NCBI GenBank assembly: GCA_964542225.1 | Contig: CAZITO010000075.1 | Coordinates: forward strand, 1-11,203 | Reading direction: 5' to 3' | Source of the DNA: Scybalousia_A sp964542225 | GTDB lineage: Bacteria; Bacteroidota; Bacteroidia; Bacteroidales; P3 | DNA length: 11,203 nt | Shown here: positions 1 to 7,456 of the stretch, piece after piece | Layout of the letters: every line of letters starts with the position of its first letter | How positions within the stretch are numbered: position 1 is the stretch's first letter | Position numbers and translations under genes: made by a program | Notes under the pieces: generated by a model | Told to the model about the DNA's origin: nothing | What the model saw: only the letters and a program-made list of their open reading frames with translations | The model's database searches: none

Positions 1-30
1 GGATTTTTGTGATAGGGGTATTTCTCTATG

Positions 31-62
31 CAAAGTTACGAAGATTCTACGACCTAAGCAAA
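31..62 (-). promoter_or_regulatory. Bacteroidetes-type promoter reading out of the left edge
   Basis: On the minus strand, TTTG (59-62) is followed by a 20-base spacer and TAACTTTG (31-38). This matches the Bacteroidetes consensus TTTG-N19-21-TAnnTTTG and is the only promoter in the window with both boxes. Transcription would start near base 24 and leave the window. No ATG lies on the minus strand in bases 1-30, so the gene it serves must start beyond the edge. Confidence 0.55.
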
Positions 63-83
63 CGCGTGCAAAAATTTATTTTA

Positions 84-100
84 TAACTTATTGATAATCA
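84..100 (-). repeat. 17-base motif also present at the right flank, in opposite orientation
   Basis: The minus strand here reads TGATTATCAATAAGTTA, which matches 16 of 17 bases with plus-strand 11129-11145. Its core is a near-palindrome, ATTGAT-N-ATCAAT, with one arm mismatch at this copy. The two copies are inverted relative to each other and enclose all twelve genes. They could be a protein-binding site or an old mobile-element end. They could also be coincidence in AT-rich DNA. Confidence 0.4.
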
Positions 101-204
101 GTAAACCGATTTTCCAAAAAATAGGAGTGTTTTATACTATAATAAGCCTCAAATAAGAACGAAATATAATGATGGGGACAGCAACGCAGTAGTATATTTT
201 TATT

Positions 205-212
205 TATCTTTG
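205..212 (+). promoter_or_regulatory. -7 box for the KamB-like gene
   Basis: TATCTTTG followed by CA is a perfect TAnnTTTG box, 47 bases before the ATG at 260. No TTTG is present at the expected upstream distance (around 181-184), so only the -7 half is supported. The rest of the 1-259 region shows no gene. Confidence 0.55.
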
Positions 213-259
213 CAATCTTAAAAAAATGGTTTTTACAATTTTGATAAAAGTTCTTTTTT

Positions 260-1273
260 ATGCCTTTTGTTGAAGATATATTGAATTACAAGAGTGTTTC
301 GTTTGTCGGTATGGATAAAAATGCGGGCAAAACGGAGGCTTTGAATTATGTTATTTCTCGTCTGCATGGTTTTAACAAAACAATCGGAGTAACCTCCATC
401 GGAATTGACGGAGAAACCTTAGACCAAGTTACCTCTACTTCCAAACCAATGGTTTTTATTTATCCCAATACATTGTTTGTGACTTCAGAAAAATTATATG
501 AACAAAGGCAAATAGTTTCCCAAGTGGAAAAACTTTCTCACTACTCCTCTACACTGGGTAGGTTGGTAACGGCTCGCTCACTTTGTTTTGGCAATGTTAT
601 GCTTTCGGGGCCCACTTCTACGGGTTGGCTCAAAGAGTTGATAAAAGAACTCTCCATTGAAAGCGATATATGTTTGATAGACGGGGCCTTATCAAGAAAA
701 AGTTTTGCCTCCCCTTCCATTACCGAGGCAATGATACTCTCTACGGGAGCGGTTATTTCTGCCAATATAGAAACTATAACAAACAAAACAAAATTTGTCT
801 ATGATATGACAAAACTCCCCGAAGTAGAATCTTTTACAAAAGAAAAACTCAATAATATACAGCAAGGTGTTTTTGCCATAGATGAATCAAAAAATGAGGT
901 TTTTGATTTGAAAATTCCTTCTTTGTTGATGATAGATAAGTATAGGGATAAACTTTTTAATGTTTCCAAAACGCTTTTTATTCCCGGTATGATAACAGAT
1001 AAATTATTGGAATTGGTTTTATCAAAAAAAAATGTGAAAGATTATACCTTGATTACAAAAGATTTTACTCATATTTTTTCGTCTCCTTTGAATACCAAAA
1101 GATTTATTGCCAACGGAGGAAAAATACTTTGCCTCTACTCTACCAAATTGCTTGCCATAACAATAAATCCCGTTTCTCCTTTGGGATTTAAAGTTGACAG
1201 CAAGAGTTTGCTTGCATCTTTGAGAGAGGTTATTCCGTTGCCAATACACAATATCAGAGACATAAACGCTTAA
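260..1273 (+). CDS. P-loop protein resembling KamB, lysine 5,6-aminomutase reactivase subunit (tentative)
   Basis: The 337-residue soluble protein has a Walker A-like loop near its N-terminus, GMDKNAGKT (residues 17-25). Its G-x5-GKT spacing resembles BioD-type P-loops. A second acidic motif, LIDGALSRKS (139-148), could be a Walker B or switch. I see no signal peptide or membrane helix. Seen from memory, this pairing resembles KamB, a protein encoded with lysine 5,6-aminomutase in lysine-fermenting anaerobes such as Fusobacterium and Porphyromonas. Its presumed role is to help KamC, a MutS-like ATPase, reactivate the B12-dependent aminomutase. That assignment is inference: no kamA, kamC, kamD or kamE lies in the window. 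The gene has its own -7 box and is followed by der after 74 bases. A run of nine A (1024-1032) inside the gene is a possible slippage site, but the frame is intact. The alternative is an uncharacterised BioD/MobB-like NTPase. Confidence 0.55.
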   Translation: MPFVEDILNYKSVSFVGMDKNAGKTEALNYVISRLHGFNKTIGVTSIGIDGETLDQVTSTSKPMVFIYPNTLFVTSEKLYEQRQIVSQVEKLSHYSSTLGRLVTARSLCFGNVMLSGPTSTGWLKELIKELSIESDICLIDGALSRKSFASPSITEAMILSTGAVISANIETITNKTKFVYDMTKLPEVESFTKEKLNNIQQGVFAIDESKNEVFDLKIPSLLMIDKYRDKLFNVSKTLFIPGMITDKLLELVLSKKNVKDYTLITKDFTHIFSSPLNTKRFIANGGKILCLYSTKLLAITINPVSPLGFKVDSKSLLASLREVIPLPIHNIRDINA

Positions 1274-1312
1274 ATTACTATATATAAAATAAAGTAAGTA
1301 AGTTTTTTTTTG

Positions 1313-1320
1313 TACCTTTG
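1313..1320 (+). promoter_or_regulatory. -7 box for der
   Basis: TACCTTTG followed by CAAA lies 27 bases before the der ATG. It matches TAnnTTTG fully, with no clear TTTG at -33. It suggests der is transcribed independently of the gene 74 bases upstream. Confidence 0.55.
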
Positions 1321-1347
1321 CAAACCGATATAATTTTTTTATAACCG

Positions 1348-2661
1348 ATGAGTAATATAGTAGCAATAGTAGGCAGACCGAATGTAGGCAAGTCCACTCT
1401 TTTTAATCGTTTGACAGGTTCTAAAATAGCCATAACCGACCCCACCTCGGGCGTTACTCGAGATAGAAATTATGGCAAAAGCAATTGGAATGGTAAGGAA
1501 TTTTCCGTTATTGATACGGGTGGATATATGCAAGGAGGAGATGATGATTTTCAAGAAGAAATTTGCGAACAAGTGCGTTTGGCTATAGAAGAAGCCGATG
1601 CCATACTTTTTCTTGTGGATACCAAAGACGGACTTACAACCATGGATGAAGAAATTGCCCTCCTATTGAGAAAAAGTAAAAAGAAAGTTTTTTTGGTAGC
1701 CAACAAAGTGGACACTTATCAAAAATCACTTGATACGCCCGAGTTTTATGCTCTTGGTTTGGGTGAAATTTACTCTATTTCTGCAGCCAACGGAAGTGGT
1801 ACGGGAGAACTTTTGGACGAATTGGTCAAAGACTTTAACACCGAGGAAACTTTTGACAATGAGGAGGCCAACCTGCCCCATTTGGCAGTTGTGGGAAGAC
1901 CCAACGTGGGTAAATCCTCCTTTATCAATATGATTACCGGTTCTCAAAGAAATATAGTTAAAGACCTTGCAGGTACAACAAGAGATAGTATAAACACTCG
2001 TTACAATCTTTTTGGTTTTGACTTTGTTTTGGTGGATACGGCAGGACTTAGAAAAAAGAATGCCACCAAAGGCAATATAGAGTTTTATTCCACAATGAGA
2101 GCCATTCGCAGCATAGAAACAAGTGATGTTTGCATTGTTATTGTGGATGCTTGTGAGGAGTTTTCTGCACAAGATTTAAATATATTCTCCCTTTGTGAAA
2201 GAAACAATAAAGGTATAGTTTTGGTAGTGAATAAATGGGATAAGGTGGAAAAACAAACCAACACCATGAAAGAATATGAGGCAAAAATCAGACAAAAAAT
2301 TGCTCCTTTCAACGATGTTCCCATTGTCTTTACTTCAGTTATCAACAAACAGAGAATTTTTAAAGTTTTGGAAGAGGCTCGCAAAGTCTTTGAAAACCGC
2401 ACAAAACAAATCTCCACAAGCCGACTTAATGAAGACCTTTTGCCTGTGGTCAAAGAGCAAAACCCTCCTCCTGAGTATAAAGGCAAAAGAGTTAAGGTTA
2501 AATATATCACACAATTAAAAACACCTTATCCTCAATTTGTTTTCTATTGCAATTTGCCACAATATGTAAAACAAGATTATATAAGATTTTTGGAAAACAG
2601 AATAAGGAAACTTTATGATTTTGAGGGTGTACCAATCAAAATTTATTTCAGAGAAAAATAA
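1348..2661 (+). CDS. der: Ribosome-assembly GTPase Der (EngA)
   Basis: Der is an essential cytoplasmic GTPase that acts in maturation of the 50S ribosomal subunit. The 437-residue length is normal for the family. Two tandem G domains are visible. The first has GRPNVGKST (9-17), DTGG (56-59) and NKVD (119-122). The second has GRPNVGKSS (183-191), DTAG (230-233) and NKWD (295-298). The C-terminal KH-like domain spans about 355-437 and includes the conserved stretch around FVFYCNLP (397-404). All nucleotide-binding motifs are intact. The start is supported by the G1 motif at the usual distance from the N-terminus and by a -7 box just upstream. The gene ends 7 bases before the stop of the convergent deacetylase gene, so there is no room for a terminator between them. 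Confidence 0.97.
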   Translation: MSNIVAIVGRPNVGKSTLFNRLTGSKIAITDPTSGVTRDRNYGKSNWNGKEFSVIDTGGYMQGGDDDFQEEICEQVRLAIEEADAILFLVDTKDGLTTMDEEIALLLRKSKKKVFLVANKVDTYQKSLDTPEFYALGLGEIYSISAANGSGTGELLDELVKDFNTEETFDNEEANLPHLAVVGRPNVGKSSFINMITGSQRNIVKDLAGTTRDSINTRYNLFGFDFVLVDTAGLRKKNATKGNIEFYSTMRAIRSIETSDVCIVIVDACEEFSAQDLNIFSLCERNNKGIVLVVNKWDKVEKQTNTMKEYEAKIRQKIAPFNDVPIVFTSVINKQRIFKVLEEARKVFENRTKQISTSRLNEDLLPVVKEQNPPPEYKGKRVKVKYITQLKTPYPQFVFYCNLPQYVKQDYIRFLENRIRKLYDFEGVPIKIYFREK

Positions 2662-2668
2662 AAAGGCA

Positions 2669-3493
2669 TCAAAGTAAATTTATTTTTTTTGCGTTTTGCC
2701 AATCAATATCATTCATTGCAGTGCTAATATCTACAAATTTAAAATCTTGTAGATATTTTTTTAACTTGCTTTTTGAAGAATTTAAACCTACATATGCTTT
2801 ATATTTTTGAAACAAAGGAAGTTCCTTAATCTTTGGTTGTTTATTGTCAATATCTCTCGGATGAATGTAGAAGAGAAGACTATCATTTTTCTTTTTTGAT
2901 AAGTATTTTATCAAACTATATGGCATAATTCTGAAATAACCACCGCCCAAAAACCCTTTTATTCCGCAAACATTGAAAGCAGTTGGAGGCAATTCTTTAA
3001 TTTCTCCGTAGTTTGTGTTTATTATCAAAGGTTGGTCGGTGTCTATGATTTTTTTTCCATAAAAATGATTTAAACAAGAAGCAGAACTATCCACCTCTAT
3101 TCCGCATTGAGCCAAGATGTTAAAAGTTTCTATGCTCGGAATGGAAAAACCGGGAGCCCTATATTTGTTTACTTTTTTGTTAGCAATCTCTTCTATTGTG
3201 TTTTTTGCTCTTAGAATATCATTTTTGATTTCTTTGTTTGTCAATAAAGACAAAGGCTGATGAAAAAAACCATGTATTCCTATATCAAAATCTTTTGATA
3301 ATAAGGTTATGAGTTGCTTGTATTCCTTAGCCAAAGATGCCAAAATAAAAAAAGTAGCCTTTGTTTTATTTTCTTTCAATAGTTGAATCAAGCATTCAGT
3401 ATTATGCTCTATCCGTTTGTATTTCTTATAATTAGAATAATCAAAATTGAGTATATTAAACCACTCCTCCAAATCTATGGTCAGTATATTCAT
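2669..3493 (-). CDS. Polysaccharide deacetylase, NodB-homology, XrtA/PEP-CTERM-associated-like subgroup
   Basis: This carbohydrate esterase family 4-type protein would remove N-acetyl groups from a surface or secreted polysaccharide. In 274 residues the NodB motifs appear in order. TIDLEEWF (5-12) replaces the usual TFDDG, as in the DxE[DE]W subgroup seen with exosortase systems. ATFFIL (46-51) follows. The metal-binding H-x3-H is HGFFH (74-78). RAPGFS (112-117), GGGYFR (183-188) and the late catalytic His in YIHPRD (209-214) complete the set. There is no N-terminal signal peptide: the motif starts at residue 5, as in cytoplasmic members of this subgroup. It follows ugd by 3 bases and is almost certainly co-transcribed with it, pointing to polysaccharide production. 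Substrate is unknown, and no exosortase gene is in the window. Confidence 0.85.
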   Translation of the reverse strand: MNILTIDLEEWFNILNFDYSNYKKYKRIEHNTECLIQLLKENKTKATFFILASLAKEYKQLITLLSKDFDIGIHGFFHQPLSLLTNKEIKNDILRAKNTIEEIANKKVNKYRAPGFSIPSIETFNILAQCGIEVDSSASCLNHFYGKKIIDTDQPLIINTNYGEIKELPPTAFNVCGIKGFLGGGYFRIMPYSLIKYLSKKKNDSLLFYIHPRDIDNKQPKIKELPLFQKYKAYVGLNSSKSKLKKYLQDFKFVDISTAMNDIDWQNAKKINLL

Positions 3494-3496
3494 TTC

Positions 3497-4810
3497 TTAT
3501 TTTCCTATACAAAAATAATAAAATCCCTCTTTTTTCAATTCCTCACTCTCATAGATATTTCTTCCGTCTATAATAAGAGGATAACGCATTGTTTGCTTTA
3601 ACAATTGCCACGAAGGAAGTCTGAACTCCTTCCATTCCGTAAGCAACAAAATAGCATCTGTATTGTTGGCTGCCTCATACATATCTTTTGCATATATAAC
3701 CTTGTCTTGCAAACGCTTATAACATTCCTCCATTGCTACGGGGTCATAAACTTTGATGGTACAGCCCGATTTCAATAATTCTTCTATAACCACCAAAGAG
3801 GTTGCCTCTCTCATATCATCGGTTTCAGGTTTGAAACTAAGCCCCCAAATACATATATTCTTATTATATAGTTCTCCTTTATAAAAATTGTATAACTTAT
3901 TAAAAACCACTCTTTTTTGATAATAATTCACCTGCTCTACCGCTTGCAATACTTGCATATCATAACCGAAATCTTGAGCCGTTTTTATCAAAGCCTTAAC
4001 GTCTTTTGGGAAACAAGAACCTCCATAACCACAACCGGGATAAAGAAATTTACTTCCTATACGAGTATCGGCTCCAACTCCTTTGCGTACCATATTAACG
4101 TCCGCTCCCACTCTTTCGCAAAGGTTTGCTATATCATTCATAAAACTTATTCTTGTGGCAAGCATAGCATTGGAAGCATATTTAATCATTTCGGCAGAAG
4201 GTATATCGGTAAATATCACTCTGAAATTATTCAACAAAAATGGCCTGTAAAGTTGGGTTAAAAGGTCTTTGGCTCTTTGGCTTTCCACACCAATAACAAC
4301 TCTATCGGGCGACATAAAATCCTTTATAGCCACTCCTTCTTTTAGAAACTCCGGGTTGCTTGCTACATCAAAAGGAATATCTGCTTTGCGTTCTGCCAAT
4401 TGCTCGGTTATAATTGTTTTTACAATTTTTGAAGTACCGACAGGTACAGTGGATTTGACAACCAACACCGTATATTTGTTTATATACTGCCCAAATTCTT
4501 TGGCAACTTGTTTTACAAAAGACAAATCGGCACTCCCATCCTTGTCCTCCGGCGTTCCGACAGCGGAAAAAACCAACTCAGCCTCCCCTATACATGAAGC
4601 CAAAGAAGTAGAAAAAGACAAACGTTTTGCCGACATATTCTTTTTTATCATTTCTTCCAATCCGGGCTCATAAATGGGGATAATACCCTTTTGCAATTGA
4701 GATATTTTCTCTTCATCAATATCCACACAAGTAACATTTACCCCCATCTCTGCAAAGCAAACGCCACTTACCAAACCAACATAACCACTGCCAACTATTA
4801 CTATATTCAT
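3497..4810 (-). CDS. ugd: UDP-glucose 6-dehydrogenase
   Basis: This cytoplasmic enzyme oxidises UDP-glucose to UDP-glucuronate in two NAD-dependent steps, supplying uronic acids for capsule, exopolysaccharide or LPS. The 437-residue length is typical. The N-terminal Rossmann motif is GSGYVG (7-12). The central domain carries NPEFLKEG (152-159). The active-site segment is GYGGSCFPKD (261-270), with Cys266 as the catalytic nucleophile. The C-terminal UDP-binding domain includes GLSFKPETDDMRE (323-335). Everything needed for activity appears present. UDP-N-acetylmannosamine dehydrogenase is a relative, but the GGSCFPKD region and overall sequence fit the UDP-glucose enzyme better. It is first of a tight pair with the deacetylase and lies 61 bases downstream of the O-methyltransferase gene, so it may have its own promoter or continue the upstream operon. 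Confidence 0.93.
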   Translation of the reverse strand: MNIVIVGSGYVGLVSGVCFAEMGVNVTCVDIDEEKISQLQKGIIPIYEPGLEEMIKKNMSAKRLSFSTSLASCIGEAELVFSAVGTPEDKDGSADLSFVKQVAKEFGQYINKYTVLVVKSTVPVGTSKIVKTIITEQLAERKADIPFDVASNPEFLKEGVAIKDFMSPDRVVIGVESQRAKDLLTQLYRPFLLNNFRVIFTDIPSAEMIKYASNAMLATRISFMNDIANLCERVGADVNMVRKGVGADTRIGSKFLYPGCGYGGSCFPKDVKALIKTAQDFGYDMQVLQAVEQVNYYQKRVVFNKLYNFYKGELYNKNICIWGLSFKPETDDMREATSLVVIEELLKSGCTIKVYDPVAMEECYKRLQDKVIYAKDMYEAANNTDAILLLTEWKEFRLPSWQLLKQTMRYPLIIDGRNIYESEELKKEGFYYFCIGK

Positions 4811-4839
4811 TTTCTTTAAGGAATTTATACAAACAACTG

Positions 4840-4847
4840 TAAAATTA
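4840..4847 (-). promoter_or_regulatory. Possible weak -7 box for ugd
   Basis: On the minus strand TAATTTTA matches TAnnTTTG at all but the last position. It sits 29 bases before the ugd ATG, like the boxes of neighbouring genes. It lies in the 61-base gap after the O-methyltransferase gene. There is no convincing -33 element. Confidence 0.25.
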
Positions 4848-4871
4848 CATAATATATTTTAAACAATCCAC

Positions 4872-5525
4872 TTACTTCTTTCTTACCATCATAATGCCAT
4901 CTCTTATGGGAAGAATAATATTATCAACCCTATCGTCTTTAGCAACCTTGCAATTAAATTCTCTTATAGCCTGTGTTTCTTTGTCTTTTACATCTTCCAA
5001 AACTACTTTTCCATACCATAATATATTATCTGCCAATAAAACACCGCCTTTATTCAATTTATCTATACAAATATCGTAATAATCAGGATAATGCAACTTT
5101 TCGGCATCTATAAAAATCAAATCGTAAGTATGGTCAAGTTGTTTTATTACCTCCAAACCCTGACCAAAGTGAAGATTTATTTTGTGTTCAACTTTGTTTT
5201 TTCTGAAAGACTTTAGCAAAAATTCCTCATATTCCTGCATGGCTTCAATGGTATCTATCTTGCAACTCTCCTTTGTGGCAAAAGCAAAGCAAAGAGTGGC
5301 ATAACCAGAGAAAGTACCCACTTCCAAAACTCTATTGGGCGATAATAAATTGCATATCATCATAAGCAATGCCCCCTGCCAATCACCTGAAACCATGTGA
5401 GGTTTAACAAAACGCAAATGAGTTTGTCTTACAACTTCTTGCAAACGTTTGTCTTTGTTGGAATGCAATTTTTCACAATATTCTTCTATGCGATGGTCTA
5501 AAAGAGGGTGAATTTGTTTTTCCAT
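4872..5525 (-). CDS. Class I SAM-dependent O-methyltransferase (COMT-like)
   Basis: The 217-residue protein matches the small, metal-dependent O-methyltransferase family related to catechol and caffeoyl-CoA methyltransferases. The SAM-binding motif I is EVGTFSGYAT (68-77). IEAM (93-96) carries the acidic residue expected to bind the SAM ribose. IDAEK (139-143) and DN (166-167) match the family's divalent-metal and active-site positions. No signal peptide or membrane segment is visible, so it should be cytoplasmic. It starts 5 bases after rfaE2 and is clearly in the same operon. The substrate cannot be read from sequence: members of this family in bacteria methylate small catechol-like molecules, and many have no known substrate. 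Whether it belongs functionally to envelope sugar metabolism is only suggested by position. Confidence 0.85.
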   Translation of the reverse strand: MEKQIHPLLDHRIEEYCEKLHSNKDKRLQEVVRQTHLRFVKPHMVSGDWQGALLMMICNLLSPNRVLEVGTFSGYATLCFAFATKESCKIDTIEAMQEYEEFLLKSFRKNKVEHKINLHFGQGLEVIKQLDHTYDLIFIDAEKLHYPDYYDICIDKLNKGGVLLADNILWYGKVVLEDVKDKETQAIREFNCKVAKDDRVDNIILPIRDGIMMVRKK

Positions 5526-5530
5526 AGAAA

Positions 5531-6019
5531 TTATTGAGATTGAATGATTTTGTTTATAATACCACTTGTGGAATAGCCTTCCAAATAATTAAGAGTCATA
5601 ACCTTGCCACCTTTTGACTCTACTATATCATAACCGACAATCTCCTCTTTTTTATAATCTGCACCTTTGACTAAAACATTTGGCTGTATTTTTTTTATCA
5701 AATCATAAGGAGTATCTTCATCAAACATAACCACATAATCCACAAACAACAAACTTGCCATTATCAAAGCCCGAGACTCTTCATCTTGTATGGGACGAGC
5801 ATTGCCTTTAAGTCTTTTAATGGAATCATCTGTATTTAAGCCAACTATAAGCATATCACCCAAACTCCTCGCCTTTGCCAAATAATCTATATGCCCCTGA
5901 TGTAACAAATCAAAACAACCATTGGTAAAAACAATCTCTTTGCCTTGTATTCTTGCTAATTCCAATACACTACACAACCTTTTATTATCCAATATTTTGG
6001 ACTTTATTATATCTATCAT
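5531..6019 (-). CDS. rfaE2: D-glycero-beta-D-manno-heptose 1-phosphate adenylyltransferase, stand-alone RfaE2
   Basis: This enzyme transfers AMP from ATP to heptose 1-phosphate, giving ADP-heptose for the LPS inner core or other heptosylated products. It corresponds to the C-terminal half of E. coli HldE. The 162 residues form one cytidylyltransferase-like domain: FTNGCFDLLHQGH (31-43) contains the HxGH nucleotide-binding motif (40-43). It continues with VGLNTDDS (59-66), the region KGNARPI (71-77), VKGADY (117-122) and the C-terminal STSGII (150-155). The kinase half (RfaE1) is absent from the window and must be elsewhere if the pathway is complete. Its ATG directly follows the stop of the membrane-protein gene with no intervening base, suggesting translational coupling. 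A general glycerol-3-phosphate cytidylyltransferase is less likely given the KGNARPI and TSGI context. Confidence 0.9.
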   Translation of the reverse strand: MIDIIKSKILDNKRLCSVLELARIQGKEIVFTNGCFDLLHQGHIDYLAKARSLGDMLIVGLNTDDSIKRLKGNARPIQDEESRALIMASLLFVDYVVMFDEDTPYDLIKKIQPNVLVKGADYKKEEIVGYDIVESKGGKVMTLNYLEGYSTSGIINKIIQSQ

Positions 6020-7018
6020 TTATTTATCTTTTTTTTTATTTGTAAAAAGCAAGAAACCTATAGGTCCCAGCAAAATGGTAGAGGCTTGAGAGACAAACCA
6101 ACTTATCCACCCCAAAGCATAACCCACTGCTATATCAATCTTAAAAATATTAATGGATTGGGCAAATATGGAAGGGTATAAGCCTATTCCTCCGGGAGTT
6201 ATCATCATACCTATGGCCCCCAATACAGTAACAGTCATTGCCTCCCTAAAACCAAGAACAGAACACTCTTTGAGCGAATAAAACAATACCAATGTTCCAA
6301 ATATCCACAAAAACCATATAAACAAAGAATAGAAAATAAATAAAAATGGTTTGTCCAAGTTAAAAACCGTTTTCATTCCTTGCCATATTCCTAAAACAAA
6401 TCCTATAACTTTTTTATAAACAATGTTTTGTCTTATCTTTTTTCTCAATAAGAGAAACAATAAAGCACAAAACAAAACAACTATCCCCAAATAAAACAAC
6501 AAATGAGTATAATGTGAAAAATCTATATTAAATTTTTCTTCAATATAAGAATAGAAGATATTGTATTCCAACAAGAAGGCAAAAAGAAAAATAATCACAA
6601 ACAGCAACAAGTCCACCGCCCTTTCGGTTATTATGGTGCCAAGTGTTTTATCAAAAGAAAAGTTATATTTTCTACTTATCATGGTAGAGCGAACAACTTC
6701 GCCCATACGCGGTATAGTCAAATTGGTAAGATAACAACTCATTATGGCAAAAAACAAAACAGAAGTTTTTGCATTATAATTCAAAGCCTTAAGTAGCATT
6801 TTCCACCTTAAAGCCCTTACATATATGGACAAACAAGATATCAAAACAGCCAAAATTACCCAAAAATAATTTGCTCCTCTGAAAGAAGCAAACATTTCAG
6901 CAATTTGTTCTTTAGACATCTTACTGACAAACCACCACACAAAGAACAAGGCTAACAAAAAGAAGAATACTATTTGCAAGGAAGTTTTTAACTTTGTTGG
7001 TAGTTTGATAGTTCTCAC
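6020..7018 (-). CDS. LPG-synthase-TM / UPF0104 family integral membrane protein
   Basis: The 332-residue inner-membrane protein has about eight hydrophobic segments, near 14-31, 50-70, 85-101, 133-152, 171-191, 224-249, 260-288 and 297-325. Family signatures are PRMGEVVR (103-110), TERAVDLL (131-138) and TPGGIGLYP (274-282). They correspond to the conserved PxRxGE, ERxxD and PGGxG motifs of the lysylphosphatidylglycerol synthase transmembrane region (YbhN/AglD/UPF0104). The C-terminal aminoacyl-transfer domain of true MprF is missing, so this is not an LPG synthase; some relatives are thought to move or modify lipids or lipid-linked sugars. It lies 23 bases after panD and abuts rfaE2. From memory, panD followed by this family is a recurring pair in Bacteroidetes. 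Function is unproven; a role in envelope lipid or glycan transport is inference. Confidence 0.85.
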   Translation of the reverse strand: MRTIKLPTKLKTSLQIVFFFLLALFFVWWFVSKMSKEQIAEMFASFRGANYFWVILAVLISCLSIYVRALRWKMLLKALNYNAKTSVLFFAIMSCYLTNLTIPRMGEVVRSTMISRKYNFSFDKTLGTIITERAVDLLLFVIIFLFAFLLEYNIFYSYIEEKFNIDFSHYTHLLFYLGIVVLFCALLFLLLRKKIRQNIVYKKVIGFVLGIWQGMKTVFNLDKPFLFIFYSLFIWFLWIFGTLVLFYSLKECSVLGFREAMTVTVLGAIGMMITPGGIGLYPSIFAQSINIFKIDIAVGYALGWISWFVSQASTILLGPIGFLLFTNKKKDK

Positions 7019-7041
7019 TCTGAATTATTTATTAAAATAAG

Positions 7042-7383
7042 TTACATTTTATTATTCTTTGGAAAAATAACCGTTGGTTTAAAGGTTTTTGCCTCTTCAA
7101 AATCCATACTTGCAAAAGAGACAATAATAAGCAAGTCATCTATTTGCACCAAACGAGCCGCCGCTCCGTTAAGTCCTATAATGCCCGAGCCTCTTTCTCC
7201 TTTAATAACGTATGTGTCAAATCTTGCTCCGTTGTTTATGTTATATATATATACTCTTTCGTTCTCTATCAAATTGGCTTTTTCCATCAAGTCTTCGTCT
7301 ATGGTAATGGAGCCTATGTAATTTATATCGGCTTGAGTAACTTTTACTCTATGTATTTTTGATTTTAAAACTTCTATCTGCAT
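7042..7383 (-). CDS. panD: Aspartate 1-decarboxylase precursor
   Basis: PanD decarboxylates L-aspartate to beta-alanine for pantothenate and coenzyme A synthesis in the cytoplasm. It is made as a proenzyme that cleaves itself between Gly24 and Ser25, turning Ser25 into the pyruvoyl cofactor. Both residues are at exactly these positions (YIGS, 22-25). Other active-site residues known from the E. coli enzyme are also in register: Lys9, His11, Tyr22, Arg54, Thr57, Tyr58 and Asn72 in NGAAA. The 113-residue length is slightly shorter than the usual 117-127 but complete. A TAACTTTG box lies 27 bases upstream, making panD the likely first gene of the operon with the membrane protein, rfaE2 and the methyltransferase. 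panC, a common neighbour, is not next to it here. Confidence 0.95.
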   Translation of the reverse strand: MQIEVLKSKIHRVKVTQADINYIGSITIDEDLMEKANLIENERVYIYNINNGARFDTYVIKGERGSGIIGLNGAAARLVQIDDLLIIVSFASMDFEEAKTFKPTVIFPKNNKM

Positions 7384-7410
7384 TTTAATCTATCATATTA
7401 AAAAGGTTTG

Positions 7411-7418
7411 CAAAGTTA
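7411..7418 (-). promoter_or_regulatory. -7 box of the panD operon
   Basis: On the minus strand TAACTTTG followed by CAAACC fits TAnnTTTG fully and lies 27 bases before the panD ATG. No good TTTG is seen at the -33 distance. It occupies the 73-base gap after the hemerythrin-like regulator gene, so panD is probably transcribed separately from that regulator. Confidence 0.55.
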
Positions 7419-7456
7419 TAAATATTTTTGCTAACACAATAATTCTTTGTCATTTT

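Noticed and set aside
169..192. A seven-codon ATG frame upstream of the KamB-like gene, considered as a leader peptide
   Set aside because: It lies upstream of the -7 box at 205-212, so it would not be on the transcript.
541..786. Antisense open frame of 81 codons inside the KamB-like gene
   Set aside because: It lies wholly opposite a better-supported frame, has no promoter box and shows no recognisable motif. Similar antisense frames at 1022-1366, 1339-1572, 1726-2172, 2085-2510, 9270-9452, 9385-9702 and 10095-10322 were dropped for the same reason.
1024..1032. Run of nine A in the KamB-like gene, considered as a frameshift or programmed slippage site
   Set aside because: The reading frame is continuous through it, and similar A or T runs are common in this AT-rich DNA.
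3917..4673. Plus-strand open frames opposite ugd (3917-4261 and 4269-4673)
   Set aside because: These are shadows of the ugd frame, which carries complete catalytic motifs. Their translations show no family features.
6020..7018. Calling the membrane protein a lysylphosphatidylglycerol synthase (MprF)
   Set aside because: Only the transmembrane region is present; the C-terminal aminoacyl-transfer domain is missing, so the enzyme name would mislead.
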